Source: Fervidobacterium nodosum Rt17-B1 | GTDB taxonomy: Bacteria > Thermotogota > Thermotogae > Thermotogales > Fervidobacteriaceae | DNA length: 64,000 nt | Direction: 5' to 3' | NCBI RefSeq assembly: GCF_000017545.1 | Contig: NC_009718.1 | Coordinates: 1,488,001 to 1,552,000, forward strand | Shown: positions 52,416 through 63,540 of the stretch, in pieces | Layout: the number at the start of each line of letters is the position of its first letter | Position numbering within the stretch: the first letter of the stretch is position 1 | Notes under the pieces: generated by a model | What the model was told of the DNA's origin: nothing | The model's input: the letters and a program-made list of their open reading frames with translations, nothing else | Database searches by the model: none | Program-made: the position numbers and the translations under genes

Positions 52416-52754
52416 TCAACCCAAAGCGCCTAATTTTCTTCCGCCGATTATATGGAAGTGTATGTGGTGAACTTCTTGACCAGCGTCTTTGCCATTGTTT
52501 TGGACGATTCTATAGCTTTCGAGGTTTTGGTCTTTTGTTACTTTTTTTATCACTTCAAATAGTTTCCACATGTTTTTAGAATCTTCTTCGGAAAGGTCGT
52601 TTATTGTCGCAATGTGTTTTTTGTATATCGCAAGCAGATGAACAGGAGCGACTGGGCGAATGTCTTTGATAACGATAAAGTCATTGTCTTCGTATACTTT
52701 TTCAGAAGGTATTTGCCCATCGATTATTTTGCAAAATACACAATCATTCATCAT
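52416..52754 (-). CDS. HIT-family nucleotide hydrolase
   Basis: A 112-residue HIT protein of the HINT branch. It has the zinc-type start CVFCKIIDG and the catalytic triad motif HHIHFHIIGG. HINT proteins hydrolyse nucleotide phosphoramidates. Start chosen at ATG 52754 after GGGGGTGAAA; a second ATG follows immediately. It lies just after the exported beta-helix gene on the same strand (25-base gap). Confidence 0.92.
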   Translation of the reverse strand: MMNDCVFCKIIDGQIPSEKVYEDNDFIVIKDIRPVAPVHLLAIYKKHIATINDLSEEDSKNMWKLFEVIKKVTKDQNLESYRIVQNNGKDAGQEVHHIHFHIIGGRKLGALG

Positions 52755-52779
52755 TTTCACCCCCACAATCTGAAAGATT

Positions 52780-54060
52780 TCATTTTTTAATTTTGTTTAT
52801 TGTTTTTATCTTACTTTCAAGGTTGTAATATTTTCCATTGCCTACGTTGAGCGCGTTTGCACTTGTATTGAATAAGTAGATTATTGAATAATCATCAATA
52901 TCAATTTGGTTTAATTCAGAATTTTTTGATTTAACTAATCCACCTTTTAGAATTTTCAGCGATGAAATTTTCGAATTAACTATGTTCAGCTCAGAAAGAT
53001 CCGAGATTTCAGAGTTGTCTATTTGAGAGTCGTACATGATTACTTTGGAAAGTAGAGAAGTCACGAAGGTGTTTACTACAGAGTTGTTTATATATACTTT
53101 TCCGCAATTTTGGATGTTTAGGTTTTCTATCTTTGAGTTTATTATATACACAGCGTAAGCGCCATTTATTGTTACATTTTGAAGCTCAGAATTTCTTATG
53201 ACGACAAAATTTGGTAGTACTAAATTGGCATTGTTGGCCTTCGCGTTATCAAGAAAGATTAAAGCCCCTATATCGGAGTTTATGTTTGTAGTGTAAGCAT
53301 TCCCATTTAAGTAAAGTATGCCACTTTGGGTTACGCTTAATCTTCCGCTTTCGAGGATAGTTATTGGACCTGTTGATATGAATGAACCTTTGATGTTTAG
53401 CTCAGAATTGAGCGCGTTCATTATAACCACGCCTTCCTCAAGTATGAGCCCACTTTGTTCGTTTAGAATAACTTTGCTCAGGAGTCTGTAAGGTGATTTT
53501 GAAGAGAGTAAGAATTTTTTCCCAGATATGTTTGTTATTGGGACTTGGGAATCTAGTATGTCTAGTTTTTCAAGTAGTGGAGGGATGAATATAACATCGG
53601 AGATATTACCGAATTCATCTTCAAATACCGCGATTTGAGGATTTTCAGACAAGGTTACTTCCGTGCTCTTTACCGGATTTCCTAACGAACGGTTGGTTGG
53701 ATTAATTACTAAAGCCGCTTTGGTGAATGTATAAGCATACAAAGATTGGGTAACTTCAATAGGTTCTTTGTCTGGTTGTGTCTTAACTTCCACGGTGTAT
53801 GTCTTGTTGTCTATTGTAATTTTTCTTTCACCATCTTTAAGGAGCATTCCATCTAAAAAGGTGTACGGATAATTTTTTCCGTCGACTTTTATAGTCTTAT
53901 TTAACTCTATTTTTTTAATTCCCAATTTTGAAGGTATCGATTGAGAAGCCTCGGCGGCGTACACCACCGAGGATGCAAAGAATGTGAATATTGTTAATAT
54001 TAGAATCTTATAAACAAAAGATTTTCTAAATGTTTCTATGTTTAATCTTTTAATAGTCAT
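52780..54060 (-). CDS. Exported protein with beta-helix-like repeats
   Basis: A 426-residue protein with a signal peptide (hydrophobic about 15-32, SSVVYAAEA cleavage region). Residues about 190-410 are a ladder of short repeats with Asn and hydrophobic positions (for example INSKIENLNIQNCGKVYINNSVV, LNIVNSKISSLKILKGGLV) that would stack as a parallel beta-helix with an Asn ladder. No catalytic residues are obvious. It probably lies in the periplasm or on the cell surface. It lies between ileS and the HIT gene with small gaps, but function is unknown. Confidence 0.8.
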   Translation of the reverse strand: MTIKRLNIETFRKSFVYKILILTIFTFFASSVVYAAEASQSIPSKLGIKKIELNKTIKVDGKNYPYTFLDGMLLKDGERKITIDNKTYTVEVKTQPDKEPIEVTQSLYAYTFTKAALVINPTNRSLGNPVKSTEVTLSENPQIAVFEDEFGNISDVIFIPPLLEKLDILDSQVPITNISGKKFLLSSKSPYRLLSKVILNEQSGLILEEGVVIMNALNSELNIKGSFISTGPITILESGRLSVTQSGILYLNGNAYTTNINSDIGALIFLDNAKANNANLVLPNFVVIRNSELQNVTINGAYAVYIINSKIENLNIQNCGKVYINNSVVNTFVTSLLSKVIMYDSQIDNSEISDLSELNIVNSKISSLKILKGGLVKSKNSELNQIDIDDYSIIYLFNTSANALNVGNGKYYNLESKIKTINKIKK

Positions 54061-54065
54061 GTTTT

Positions 54066-56807
54066 TTATTTTCTTTCCCCTCTCAGCACTGCGCTACACC
54101 TTGGACAGGTTTCTGGGTGATTTTCATCTTTTCCTGTATCTGGATGGTATTTCCAACATCTTTGACATTTTTGACCTTCCGCATGTTCAACTAATACAGT
54201 CACAAGCTGCCCGTTTATACCATCTGATAGTTCGTTTAATATAGAGACTTTTGATACGATAAAGAAGTCTTCCAGCATATCGGCATATTTTTCAAGTAAT
54301 TGACCAATTTCGCTGTTTTTAGGTTCGATTTTAACATGTGCGTCAAGTGAGTGACCGATTACATCAGAAGAACGTGCGTTTTCGAGTGCTTTTAGAACGT
54401 CGTCTCTAACAAGCAGCAGTTGTTGGAATTCTTCGAGTAAGTTTTCATTGATAAATTCTTTTCTCACTTCTGGCCAATTTTCAAGGTGTACGCTTTCATA
54501 CTTTTTCAGAGGACTTTCTTGGTAAGCTTCTTCAGCTGTAAATGGCATAATTGGCGCAAGGATTTTGATAAGTGCTTCGAGGATGTAATAAAGTACTGTT
54601 TGCGCAGACCTTCTGTAAATTGAGTCTTTGGCTTCAACGTAAAGTCTGTCTTTAAGTATGTCAAGATAGATGGAACTTAATTCTGTAGTACAGTATTTTA
54701 CTGTTGCGTTGTAAACTTTTGAGTATTCGAATTCTTCGTAATATTGTGTTACTTGTTCAATGTATTTCTGTAATCTTCCAAGTGCCCATTTGTCAAGTGG
54801 GAGTAGTTTTTCGTATGGTAAGATATCATTTTCTGTGAAGTCGTAAAGGTTGCTAAGTAAGTATCTGAGCGTGTTTCTAAGTTTTCTATATACTTCAACT
54901 TGTTGTTCTATTATATTCTTTCCAACCCTTATGTTATCAAAGAAGTCGGTGCTTGCCACCCATAGTCTTAGTATGTCCGCACCGTATTTATTTACAATTT
55001 CCATTGGGTCGATTACGTTTCCAAGTGATTTACTCATTTTTCTGCCTTGTTCGTCTTTGATAAATCCGTGCGTAACAACTGTTTTGAATGGCGCATTTCC
55101 TGTCTTTGCTGTTGCGAGGAATATTGAGCTTTGGAACCATCCTCTGTGTTGGTCATCGCCTTCCAAGTACAAGTCAACGGGGAATTTCTCACCCTTTGAC
55201 CTTATAACCGCTTCCCAAGAACAACCTGAATCAATCCAAACGTCTAATGTGTCGTAAGTCTTTTCAAATTCTTTGCTTCCGCACTTTGGGCAGGAGAAAT
55301 CAGATGGTATAAGTTCTTTTATGTCAAGTTCGAACCAAGCGTCAGTACCTTTTTCTTTGACTATATTCGCAAAGTGTTCTATAACTTTTGGATCGAGTGT
55401 AACTTCGTCGCATGACTTACATTTTACTGCGGGGATTGGTACACCCCAAACTCTTTGTCTTGATATAGTCCAGTCAGGTCTTTCTTGGACCATCGCGGTG
55501 ATTCTATTTTCTCCCCATGATGGGTACCATTTTACTTTCTTTATTTGTTCAAGAACTTTTCCCCTTAAGTTGTTTTTGTTGACAGAGATAAACCATTGAG
55601 GTGTTGCACGGAACATAACGGGACCTTTACAGCGCCAGCAATGTGGATAACTATGGCTAATTTTTCCAAATTTTATCAATGCCCCTGCTTTTTCTAAATC
55701 TTCGACTACTACTTTGTTTGCGTCCCAGATTTTCAATCCTTCGTACTTTCCAGCTTCTTTTGTGAATTTTCCTTCGTCATCGACTGGCGATAAGATTGGG
55801 AGGTTGTATTTTAAACCAGTCTGATAGTCTTCTTCACCGTGTCCAGGCGCTGTATGGACACAACCAGTACCATCTTCAAGGGTAACGTAATCGGCGAGTA
55901 CGATAACGGAAGTTCTGTCGTACAAAGGATGTTTTGTTAATTTGCCTTCTAAGGTTTTTCCCAAGAATTTTTCGGTTACTTGGAATTCGATACCTGTTTC
56001 TGAAGCGAATTTTTGCAATAGACCATCGGCGACAATCCAGTATTCGTTTCCAACTTTGATTTTCAAATATTCGTATTCTGGATGGAGCGCTATTGCAACG
56101 TTTGCAGGAATTGTCCAAGGTGTTGTTGTCCAGATGACAACGTATGTATCTGGTTGGTCAACCATTTGGAATTTTACGTATATTGATGGAGATTCGTGGT
56201 CGTGGTATTCGATTTCTGCTTCCGCAAGCGCGGTTCTACAAGTTGGGCACCAGTAAACTGGTTTGTTGCCACGATAGACATTCCCATTTTCAACCAATGT
56301 TTTGAATACATCTAATATGTGGTACTCGTAGTCTGGTGTGAGTGTTATGTATGGATGCTCCCAATCGCCTTTCACGCCAAGTCTTTTAAACTCTTCTCTT
56401 TGAATATCCACGTATTTTAAAGCGAATTCTTTACAAAGTTTTCTTATTTCAACTGGAGATTTTTTCTTTGCTTCTTCGCCAAGGGTTGTTGTGACTCTGT
56501 GCTCGATTGGAAGACCGTGTGTATCCCATCCAGGTACGTATGGGACTCTGTAACCACGCATCGTTTTGTATCTTGTTACGAAATCTTTCAAAATTTTGTT
56601 CATTGCGGTACCAAGATGGATATCTCCATTTGCGTAAGGAGGTCCATCATGGAGCAAATACGTTGGAGCACCTTCGCGGGTCTCAAGCGTTTTTTTGTAA
56701 ATTTCTTTCTCTTCCCAGTATTTAAGCATGTTTGGTTCTTTTTGGACTAAATTTGCTTTCATTTGGAAGTTGGTCTGTGGCAAGTTCAATGTTTCTTTGT
56801 AATCCAA
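54066..56807 (-). CDS. ileS: Isoleucyl-tRNA synthetase
   Basis: A 913-residue class I synthetase. HIGH motif appears as [12 protein letters not shown], the KMSKS loop as [10 protein letters not shown], the CP1 editing domain in between ([12 protein letters not shown]), and the C-terminal zinc site CQRCW...CPRCSA. The frame is open to 56915, but TTG 56807 follows AGGAGGTG at good spacing and begins at [12 protein letters not shown] like other IleRS. The gap upstream is too short for a T-box and none is seen. Confidence 0.96.
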   Translation of the reverse strand: MDYKETLNLPQTNFQMKANLVQKEPNMLKYWEEKEIYKKTLETREGAPTYLLHDGPPYANGDIHLGTAMNKILKDFVTRYKTMRGYRVPYVPGWDTHGLPIEHRVTTTLGEEAKKKSPVEIRKLCKEFALKYVDIQREEFKRLGVKGDWEHPYITLTPDYEYHILDVFKTLVENGNVYRGNKPVYWCPTCRTALAEAEIEYHDHESPSIYVKFQMVDQPDTYVVIWTTTPWTIPANVAIALHPEYEYLKIKVGNEYWIVADGLLQKFASETGIEFQVTEKFLGKTLEGKLTKHPLYDRTSVIVLADYVTLEDGTGCVHTAPGHGEEDYQTGLKYNLPILSPVDDEGKFTKEAGKYEGLKIWDANKVVVEDLEKAGALIKFGKISHSYPHCWRCKGPVMFRATPQWFISVNKNNLRGKVLEQIKKVKWYPSWGENRITAMVQERPDWTISRQRVWGVPIPAVKCKSCDEVTLDPKVIEHFANIVKEKGTDAWFELDIKELIPSDFSCPKCGSKEFEKTYDTLDVWIDSGCSWEAVIRSKGEKFPVDLYLEGDDQHRGWFQSSIFLATAKTGNAPFKTVVTHGFIKDEQGRKMSKSLGNVIDPMEIVNKYGADILRLWVASTDFFDNIRVGKNIIEQQVEVYRKLRNTLRYLLSNLYDFTENDILPYEKLLPLDKWALGRLQKYIEQVTQYYEEFEYSKVYNATVKYCTTELSSIYLDILKDRLYVEAKDSIYRRSAQTVLYYILEALIKILAPIMPFTAEEAYQESPLKKYESVHLENWPEVRKEFINENLLEEFQQLLLVRDDVLKALENARSSDVIGHSLDAHVKIEPKNSEIGQLLEKYADMLEDFFIVSKVSILNELSDGINGQLVTVLVEHAEGQKCQRCWKYHPDTGKDENHPETCPRCSAVLRGERK

Positions 56808-56872
56808 TTCAAACACCTCCTGATTTTGCTTAGAATTTATATGATAATTATTATATTTGTATATATAAAGAC

Positions 56873-56900
56873 AAAAAGGGGTGAGTGCCCACCCCTTTTT
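56873..56900. terminator. Terminator between response regulator and ileS
   Basis: Eleven-base stem AAAAAGGGGTG/CACCCCTTTTT, six-base loop; acts on the minus-strand response regulator transcript. Confidence 0.8.
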
Positions 56901-56919
56901 GTCTGGTGTGGGCACTATA

Positions 56920-57276
56920 TCACATGTTAATTAAACGGCTTATTATTTCTTTTAATTCTGTCAAGTCAGAAGATTTAACAACGTAAGCATCAGCGGCCCA
57001 AGAAGCCATATCACTTTTGTAATGCGAATAAGCGGTTAACAATACTAATTTAACATCACGCTTTATTTCTCTCAATTTTCCGGCAAGTTCAAGTCCGTTC
57101 ATTCCTGGCATTTCTATATCAATCGTTACAAGATCGTATGTTTTTTCTGTGAATTTTCTTAGGGCTTCTTCTCCATTTGCCGCTTCATCTACGTCATAGC
57201 CAGCATCGGTAAGCTCTTCCGTAACCAATAGTCTCATGTTTGGTTCATCTTCCACGACAAGAATCCTTTTGGGCAT
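56920..57276 (-). CDS. Stand-alone response regulator receiver
   Basis: A 118-residue CheY-like receiver domain without an output domain. Acidic pocket VEDEP near the N terminus, phospho-acceptor Asp in VTIDIEMPG (about residue 53), Thr in LLTAYS, and Lys in YVVKSSD complete the set. No histidine kinase is adjacent. Such single-domain regulators work in chemotaxis, sporulation-like relays or as phosphate shuttles; the partner is not in view. AAGGGGG precedes the ATG. Confidence 0.9.
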   Translation of the reverse strand: MPKRILVVEDEPNMRLLVTEELTDAGYDVDEAANGEEALRKFTEKTYDLVTIDIEMPGMNGLELAGKLREIKRDVKLVLLTAYSHYKSDMASWAADAYVVKSSDLTELKEIISRLINM

Positions 57277-57342
57277 ATATCCTACCCCCTTTCTTGGGGA
57301 TATTATACCACAATACTGATAGTTTTTTCAATAATTTTAATT

Positions 57343-59868
57343 TTACTTGTACATTACCATCGCGGATATGGATTTTACAGTTATTTTTCCACTAACTTGA
57401 TACAATACTTTTGTACCTGCGTTTTGTTGGTCGACTACTACGTTCCATGTGCCTTCTGGTAATGTAAAATCTTGGTCTTTTGTATCACCGTTGTATATGA
57501 CGAGTATCTCTTTCCAGCTATCGTTTTCATCTTTGATTGTAAAGGCAACCATTTTCCTTGTGGTTGGCAAAAATGTGATTTTCTTTTTTATATCATCTGC
57601 TGTTCTTTGTCTGAATGCTGGATGAGCTTTTCTGATTTCTATGAGTCCTTTGTAGTAATTGAAGACATCTATGAATTCTGCTTTTCTTGCATAATCAAGA
57701 CCGTTTATTGAAATTGGTGAGTTATATGAATTTTCATCACCTTTTTTGGTTCTTGCAAAATCTTGGCCAGCGTGTAAGAATGGTATACCTTGAGAAGTTA
57801 ATAGTATGGCTCCAGCTAATTTTTGAGCGTTTTTGAGCATTTCTTCTGTCCATTTTATGTTTGTATCTGCTTGAGCTGCTAAGTAATTTTTATCCCAAAG
57901 TGTGTGGTTATCATGGCATGCAACGTAATTAATTGTTTCTTCTGGGTCTTTTGCAAAGCTTCTTATTACATCGTCGTACTCAATGCTTCCGACAACGCCA
58001 CGTTTGATCGCTGTTTCTTTTGCAAGCGCGCCCATTAAGAAACCTTTGACTGTTGCGTTGAACACGGAACCCCTCATAGCGTCTCTGAATTCATCGTTAA
58101 ATGCAGCGATGTGTGTTCCACCAACATCTGATTTTCCGAATCTTATTGGAGCACCCCAACCACCCCATGGTTCACCGTAGAGCAATATCGTTGGATCTAT
58201 AGCGTGCAATTCTTTTTCCAAATCTAGCATTGTTTTCTTATCCATGAGACCCATTTGGTCGAATCTGAATCCATCAACATGGTATTCTAATACCCACCAC
58301 TTCAATGTATCAATAACGTATTTTCTAAGCATTGGTCTTTCTGTTGCCATGACATTTCCAACGCCGCTTTCGTTCAAATAAGCGCCTGTCTTATCGATTC
58401 TGTAGAAATAGTAAGGGACCGCTGTGTCAAATGGTGAAAGAACGCCGATACCAAATGTATGTGGGAATACCATATCGAGTATTACTCTTATTCCATTTTC
58501 GTGTAATGCTTTGACCATTTGCTTGACTTCGTTTATCCTAACGTGTGGGTCAATTGGGTTTGTTGAGTATCTACCTTCTGGTACTGTGAATAAGTAAGGA
58601 TCGTATCCCCAATTGTAGCTCTTTTCAAAATCTCTTTCTGATTCATCACCTGTGTAGAAATCAAACATTGGAAGGATATGCACATGCGTAACGCCTAATT
58701 CAACAAGGTGGTCTAAACCAGTTGTAACGCCATTTGGTCCTCTTGTACCCTTTTCGGTAAGGCCAAGGTATGTAGCTTTATTTTTGACATTGGAGTTGTC
58801 AAGTCCTGTCATATCTGCAATATGAATTTCGTAGATTATAGCGTCTTCAAGAGCTTTCATGGTTGGTCTTACATCTTTATCCCAGTCAGATGGGTTTGTC
58901 TTTTTCAGATCTATGATTGCGCTCTTTGCAGAGTTTTTCGTGACTGCTTTGGAGAAGTAATCTACTCCTTCCCTATACTCTCCGTAACTGAAATATCTTA
59001 TTCTATAGAACCAACCTTCCCAATCACCATCGAGAACGGCTTCCCACGCGCCATTTCCGATGTATTTCATAGGTACGACTTTTGTAGGTTCTTTGTCATC
59101 CCAATTTTTGTAAAGTAGTAAATCTACTGTCTTTGAGACAGGAGACCATACTCTGATTGTAGTTTTAGTTGGAGAATACTCAAAACCAAGTGGACCATCG
59201 TAGTATATTTTGTCTAAGATTTCCATCATGATTACTCTTGCTGGTTTGTAGCCTTCGATTTCAACTTGGACATCTTTGTTGACTTCGTCAAGCTTTATTG
59301 GTTCAGCAAGAGTGATTTTTACGTGGTTTGTTTTTGATATATCCGTTGGATTTGCTTTTTCAACCTTTGCAACTTTTCTTTCAACACCGTCGACTGTAAC
59401 TTTTGCGCTAACTTTTGTAGTATCAACTTGTCCTGTTAAGTAAGCTTCGATAACATCCTGTGCTCTAGCTTGAGCGAAAAGTACTCTTGGGCTTGTATCT
59501 GGCTTTGTTGTGTATATCTGTTCGATACCTTGCAACAACCACACCTCCGCTTTTCCATCTTTTATCGATATAAATCTATCCATCGCAACATCTTTTTCCT
59601 TCCATTCATTAAGTCTAACAATGATTCCAACTTTTGTCAAAGTTTCGTCGAATTTAACTCTTGCTACGACACCGAAATCATCTTTTTCAGTAAATTGATA
59701 TGCCGCGCCGTCTTTAGAGATAGGCTCTACCCACCAAATCCATAGGTTCCAACCATCGTAATTACCATCCCAGCGATGATAATGGATGACCAGTTCTGTT
59801 GCTGCGTATGAGAAAACAACAGCTAATAAAAATAGAAAAACAAGAGCTTTCTTAGAAAAATTAACCAT
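57343..59868 (-). CDS. pulA: Secreted type I pullulanase
   Basis: An 841-residue exported alpha-glucan debranching enzyme cutting alpha-1,6 bonds. A signal peptide (about 1-22) is followed by a CBM41 starch-binding domain ([20 protein letters not shown]), a linker domain, CBM48 and the GH13 barrel. The barrel has the type I signature YNWGYDP, the nucleophile in VDGFRFDQM, the acid/base in [10 protein letters not shown] and the stabiliser in [12 protein letters not shown] 59868 follows GGAGGTG. It is divergent from pstS, with a possible operator palindrome between. Confidence 0.95.
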   Translation of the reverse strand: MVNFSKKALVFLFLLAVVFSYAATELVIHYHRWDGNYDGWNLWIWWVEPISKDGAAYQFTEKDDFGVVARVKFDETLTKVGIIVRLNEWKEKDVAMDRFISIKDGKAEVWLLQGIEQIYTTKPDTSPRVLFAQARAQDVIEAYLTGQVDTTKVSAKVTVDGVERKVAKVEKANPTDISKTNHVKITLAEPIKLDEVNKDVQVEIEGYKPARVIMMEILDKIYYDGPLGFEYSPTKTTIRVWSPVSKTVDLLLYKNWDDKEPTKVVPMKYIGNGAWEAVLDGDWEGWFYRIRYFSYGEYREGVDYFSKAVTKNSAKSAIIDLKKTNPSDWDKDVRPTMKALEDAIIYEIHIADMTGLDNSNVKNKATYLGLTEKGTRGPNGVTTGLDHLVELGVTHVHILPMFDFYTGDESERDFEKSYNWGYDPYLFTVPEGRYSTNPIDPHVRINEVKQMVKALHENGIRVILDMVFPHTFGIGVLSPFDTAVPYYFYRIDKTGAYLNESGVGNVMATERPMLRKYVIDTLKWWVLEYHVDGFRFDQMGLMDKKTMLDLEKELHAIDPTILLYGEPWGGWGAPIRFGKSDVGGTHIAAFNDEFRDAMRGSVFNATVKGFLMGALAKETAIKRGVVGSIEYDDVIRSFAKDPEETINYVACHDNHTLWDKNYLAAQADTNIKWTEEMLKNAQKLAGAILLTSQGIPFLHAGQDFARTKKGDENSYNSPISINGLDYARKAEFIDVFNYYKGLIEIRKAHPAFRQRTADDIKKKITFLPTTRKMVAFTIKDENDSWKEILVIYNGDTKDQDFTLPEGTWNVVVDQQNAGTKVLYQVSGKITVKSISAMVMYK

Positions 59869-59954
59869 AGTAGCACCTCCTATTTTTGAGTTTGAAGAAT
59901 TTTGAAAATTCCAATATAAATTATACATTACTTATTCAATTTTTGCATATTTTT

Positions 59955-59970
59955 TTGGAATCATTTCCAA
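59955..59970. promoter_or_regulatory. Palindrome between pulA and pstS
   Basis: TTGGAA-TCAT-TTCCAA, a perfect 6-base inverted repeat in the divergent intergenic region. It could be an operator for either gene or a chance AT-rich palindrome. Confidence 0.25.
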
Positions 59971-60064
59971 ATTTTCTTAATATTTCTTAACGTTTCAAAA
60001 TTTTTTCCAAATAATTCTATTAGAAAATTAAGCTGTAAACTTCAAAAACTGGGAGGTGCATATT

Positions 60065-60901
60065 ATGAGAAGATTTTTATTAGGTATTTTGGTTTTAGTT
60101 CTCGCTTTAAACATTTTTGCAGTGGATAAGAATACTTTAGTTATCAAAGGTTCAAACACGTTACTTGATGTTGCGCAACTTTGGGTTGAGGAATTCAACA
60201 AACTTTATCCCGAAATAAAAGTTACACTTGAAGGCGCAGGTAGTTCTACGGGTATAGCTGCTTTATTCAACAATACAACGGATATCGCCAACTCAAGTAG
60301 ATGGCTTAAGAATTCAGAAGTGCAGAATATGTTCAATCAGAAAAAGTGGCTTGCCCCTATTTTGGTTGCGTGGGACGGTATAGCGATAGTTGTACACAAA
60401 GATATTCAGATGAAGAATATAACAATCCAACAATTGAAAGATATTTACACTGGGAAAATAACAAGGTGGAACCAAATTGATCCAAATCTTCCAGCGAGAG
60501 ATATAGTAGCGTTTTCGAGAAATACGGCTTCTGGTACATTCGAGGTCTTTAAAGAAAAGGTTTTAGGTGATGAAAAGATGTCTCCAAGGGTAAGGATGTT
60601 GGAATCATCTATGGCAGAACTTGAAACAGTAGCAAAAACACCATTTTCAATAGCTTATTTTGGCGTTGGATATGTTGATCCGAACCAAGTTAAGGTTCTC
60701 ACAGTAAATGGCATTTCGCCATCAAAGCAAAATATATTGGCTGGTAAATACCCACTTTCAAGACCGCTCTTTGTGTTCGTGGATGTAACAAACGGTTGGC
60801 CGGAAGAAGGTCCAGTCGCAGAATATCTTAAGTTCATAATGTCAAAGAAAGGACAAGAATTGGTTGAAAAAGCAGGCTTTGTCGCAGCGTTAGGTCAGTA
60901 A
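60065..60901 (+). CDS. pstS: Phosphate-binding protein PstS
   Basis: A 278-residue periplasmic phosphate receptor with signal peptide (about 1-20). Phosphate-contact stretches are typical: IKGSNTLLDVA, EGAGSSTGIAAL, SSRWLKNSE and FSRNTASGTFEVF. ATG 60065 lies eight bases after GGGAGG. First gene of pstSCAB-phoU; an intercistronic hairpin follows. Confidence 0.94.
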   Translation: MRRFLLGILVLVLALNIFAVDKNTLVIKGSNTLLDVAQLWVEEFNKLYPEIKVTLEGAGSSTGIAALFNNTTDIANSSRWLKNSEVQNMFNQKKWLAPILVAWDGIAIVVHKDIQMKNITIQQLKDIYTGKITRWNQIDPNLPARDIVAFSRNTASGTFEVFKEKVLGDEKMSPRVRMLESSMAELETVAKTPFSIAYFGVGYVDPNQVKVLTVNGISPSKQNILAGKYPLSRPLFVFVDVTNGWPEEGPVAEYLKFIMSKKGQELVEKAGFVAALGQ

Positions 60902-60915
60902 TAAGGAATATACAC

Positions 60916-60962
60916 AAGGTAGATGGTTATGCGGATATTTGAAAGCAACCATCTACCTTTTC
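60916..60962 (+). terminator. Intercistronic hairpin after pstS
   Basis: Thirteen-base stem AAGGTAGATGGTT/AACCATCTACCTT with an 18-base loop, followed only by TTTCAT. Probably a leaky terminator or RNA stabiliser that makes the binding protein more abundant than the permease, as is usual in such operons. Confidence 0.7.
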
Positions 60963-61014
60963 ATATAAATCTAAATAATTTAAAAATTAAAACCTTTTTA
61001 GAAAGGAGATTCAC

Positions 61015-61878
61015 ATGAATCGAGCTTTAAAAGATAGAGTTAGGAACCTGCTGCTAATTGTACCTGCGATATTGGCAATAAGCACTCTCTTTGGAATATA
61101 TGTGTATCTCATTAAAGAATCTCTTCCTGCCCTAAAAAATGTTGGGGCAGAACTTTTTCTTTCGAATCAATGGTATCCTGTTTGGGATCCTCCAGAATTT
61201 GGAATGCGAAATCTTATAGTAAATTCAATATTGATAACCGTACTTGGTTCATTATTGGTTTTACCAATAGCTTATTTTATAGCTTTATATCTCCATGGTT
61301 ACGCTTATTTTAGAGAAAAATATGTAATACGGAGGATATTTGAATATCTATCTGGTATTCCTTCCGTGATAATAGCTTTTGTGCTTTTAGATTTTGCGAG
61401 CCCGCTTTTTCCAAAAATTGGTATATACTCGCCTCAAAATTTACTCCTTGCGCTCATAGGACTTTTCTTTTTGACTATACCTATTGCCACTATACTCATT
61501 CTTGAATCTTTAGATAACGTACCACGCGAATTAGAAGAAGCAAGTGCCGCGCTTGGAGCAAACGAGTTCAAAACTTACACAAAAGTTACTTCCAAAGCAG
61601 CTCTTCCTGGTATTATGAACGCAATTGTCCTTACGGCCAATAGGATTGTGGGAGAAACGATAGTGGTTTTATTACTTGGTGGAGGAGCTTCAATAGTACC
61701 TCAAAAGTTAACTGACCCGATGAAAACATTGACGGCCGCAATAGCAAGTGAAATGCCAGAAACAGCACGAGGCTCTATGCATTATCATGCTCTTTTTGCC
61801 GCTGGATTTATACTCATAATCTTTTCCACTATTTTTGAAATTGTTTCAATTTCCATTTTAAGGAGGCATAAGAAATGA
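61015..61878 (+). CDS. pstC: Phosphate ABC permease PstC
   Basis: A 287-residue inner-membrane permease with six helices. The cytoplasmic EAA loop reads LEEASAALGANEFKTYTKV, and the periplasmic segment after helix 1 is typical for PstC. It overlaps pstA by four bases. GAAAGGAG precedes the ATG. Confidence 0.92.
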   Translation: MNRALKDRVRNLLLIVPAILAISTLFGIYVYLIKESLPALKNVGAELFLSNQWYPVWDPPEFGMRNLIVNSILITVLGSLLVLPIAYFIALYLHGYAYFREKYVIRRIFEYLSGIPSVIIAFVLLDFASPLFPKIGIYSPQNLLLALIGLFFLTIPIATILILESLDNVPRELEEASAALGANEFKTYTKVTSKAALPGIMNAIVLTANRIVGETIVVLLLGGGASIVPQKLTDPMKTLTAAIASEMPETARGSMHYHALFAAGFILIIFSTIFEIVSISILRRHKK

Positions 61879-62726
61879 ATGAGATAAATGTAAATGAGCT
61901 TGTTATTAATAGTAAATCATCCAAGAAAAATAAAAGAGCGAATGTGTTTTTGAGGATTTTAACGTATTTAATTTCTTTGATGATAATTGTTTTGTTTTTG
62001 CTTGCCTTTATACCAGGTTTAAAATACTGGAATTTAACGTTTTTTGCTCAATTTCCTAAAGATGGAATGACAGGTGGAGGAATTTTCCCAGCTATTCTTG
62101 GGTCTTTGCTTTTAACGTTAACGGCACTTGCGATAAGTATACCTCTTGGTATCTTACTTGGTGTTGTTTTGTCTGAATACAATCTTGAATATATAAAGTT
62201 CGTTGTGACTATTCTTAGCGGAATTCCCTCAGTTGTTTATGGGCTTTTCGGTCTTGGGCTTTTTTGTATAACTATGGGAATGCGCACGTCTATTTTAGCT
62301 GGTGGATTAACATTATCACTCCTTGTTTTGCCTGTCATTTCATCATCAGTTTACGAAACGATGAGGGCAATTCCTATGGAATTGAGAGAAGCTGCTTACG
62401 CACTTGGCGCGAAGAAAAGTGAAGTGATCTTTGAAATGCTGTTGCCCGCAGCAAAAAAATCCATATTGACAGTTTCTTTCGTTTCTGCGGGAAGGGCGAT
62501 AGGAGAAACTGCACCGTTGATACTCACTGCAGCGGTATTTTATGCGACCGACCTTCCAAGAAATTTACTTTCACCAGTCATGACACTGCCAACACATTTG
62601 TATTTCTTAGCGGCAGCCTACGGTGAGAAGGCACGTTGGATGGCAGAGGGAACAGCGTCCGTTCTTATAGTTTTCGTTATATTAGTCTACACATTAGCAT
62701 TTATGTTTAGGAGGGAAGAGAGATGA
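61875..62726 (+). CDS. pstA: Phosphate ABC permease PstA
   Basis: A 283-residue permease pairing with PstC. Six helices, ILSGIPSVVYGLFGLG in the core, and the EAA loop LREAAYALGAKKSEVIFEM. The ATG overlaps the stop of pstC and its own end overlaps pstB, so the three are coupled. Confidence 0.93.
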   Translation: MNEINVNELVINSKSSKKNKRANVFLRILTYLISLMIIVLFLLAFIPGLKYWNLTFFAQFPKDGMTGGGIFPAILGSLLLTLTALAISIPLGILLGVVLSEYNLEYIKFVVTILSGIPSVVYGLFGLGLFCITMGMRTSILAGGLTLSLLVLPVISSSVYETMRAIPMELREAAYALGAKKSEVIFEMLLPAAKKSILTVSFVSAGRAIGETAPLILTAAVFYATDLPRNLLSPVMTLPTHLYFLAAAYGEKARWMAEGTASVLIVFVILVYTLAFMFRREER

Positions 62727-63493
62727 AGAATATTTCTAATGAGCTTGTTTTGGATATAAAGGATTTTAACGCTTATTATGGTGCAAAGAAAGCTGTAAAA
62801 AATGCAAATTTAAAAATATACAAGAACAAAATTACCGCGATTATGGGACCTTCTGGATGTGGGAAGTCCACACTTTTGAGAAGTATAAATAGGATAAATG
62901 ATTTAATACCAGATTTCAAGGTTGATGGTGAAATTCTATTCCATGGAAAGAATATATACGATAAAGATGTTGATATTTATACTTTACGCAGGAAGATAGG
63001 GATGGTTTTCCAAAAACCAACACCGTTTCCCATGTCTATATATGATAATATAGCTTATGGATTGAAACTTATCGGTATAACAGATAAAAAGGAAATAAAA
63101 GAAAAAGTTAAGTGGTCCCTTGAAAAAGCAGCGCTTTGGGACGAAGTTAAGGCGGAGTTGGATAAGAGTGCGTTGAGATTATCAGGAGGTCAACAACAAA
63201 GATTGTGTATAGCACGGGCTATAGCTATCGAACCAGAGGTAATTCTCTTCGATGAGCCAACGTCCGCGCTTGACCCTGTAGCCACCCAAAAGATAGAAAG
63301 TTTAATTGAAGAATTAGCTGAAGAGTTTACGATAGTTATAGTGACTCACAATATAGGTCAAGCATCTAGAATTTCAGATTACACAGTTTTCATGTATCAA
63401 GGTGAAATCGTTGAACAAAATTATACCGCTGAAATTTTACGAAATCCACAGCATGAAATCACTCAGCAGTTTTTAAGTGGTAAAATTGGATAG
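62723..63493 (+). CDS. pstB: Phosphate ABC ATPase PstB
   Basis: A 256-residue ATPase: Walker A GPSGCGKST, Q-loop VFQKPTPFPMSIYDN (PstB-specific), signature LSGGQQQR, Walker B ILFDEPTSALDP, and His switch IVTHN. It powers phosphate uptake. The GGAGGGAAGAG site lies within the end of pstA. Confidence 0.96.
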   Translation: MKNISNELVLDIKDFNAYYGAKKAVKNANLKIYKNKITAIMGPSGCGKSTLLRSINRINDLIPDFKVDGEILFHGKNIYDKDVDIYTLRRKIGMVFQKPTPFPMSIYDNIAYGLKLIGITDKKEIKEKVKWSLEKAALWDEVKAELDKSALRLSGGQQQRLCIARAIAIEPEVILFDEPTSALDPVATQKIESLIEELAEEFTIVIVTHNIGQASRISDYTVFMYQGEIVEQNYTAEILRNPQHEITQQFLSGKIG

Positions 63494-63540
63494 AGAAATG
63501 AAAAATAAAAATTTAAAAGTTTAATAGGGAGGAAAATAAA

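Noticed and set aside
56808-56919. T-box leader before ileS
   Set aside because: The space is too short and lacks T-box signature and specifier structures.
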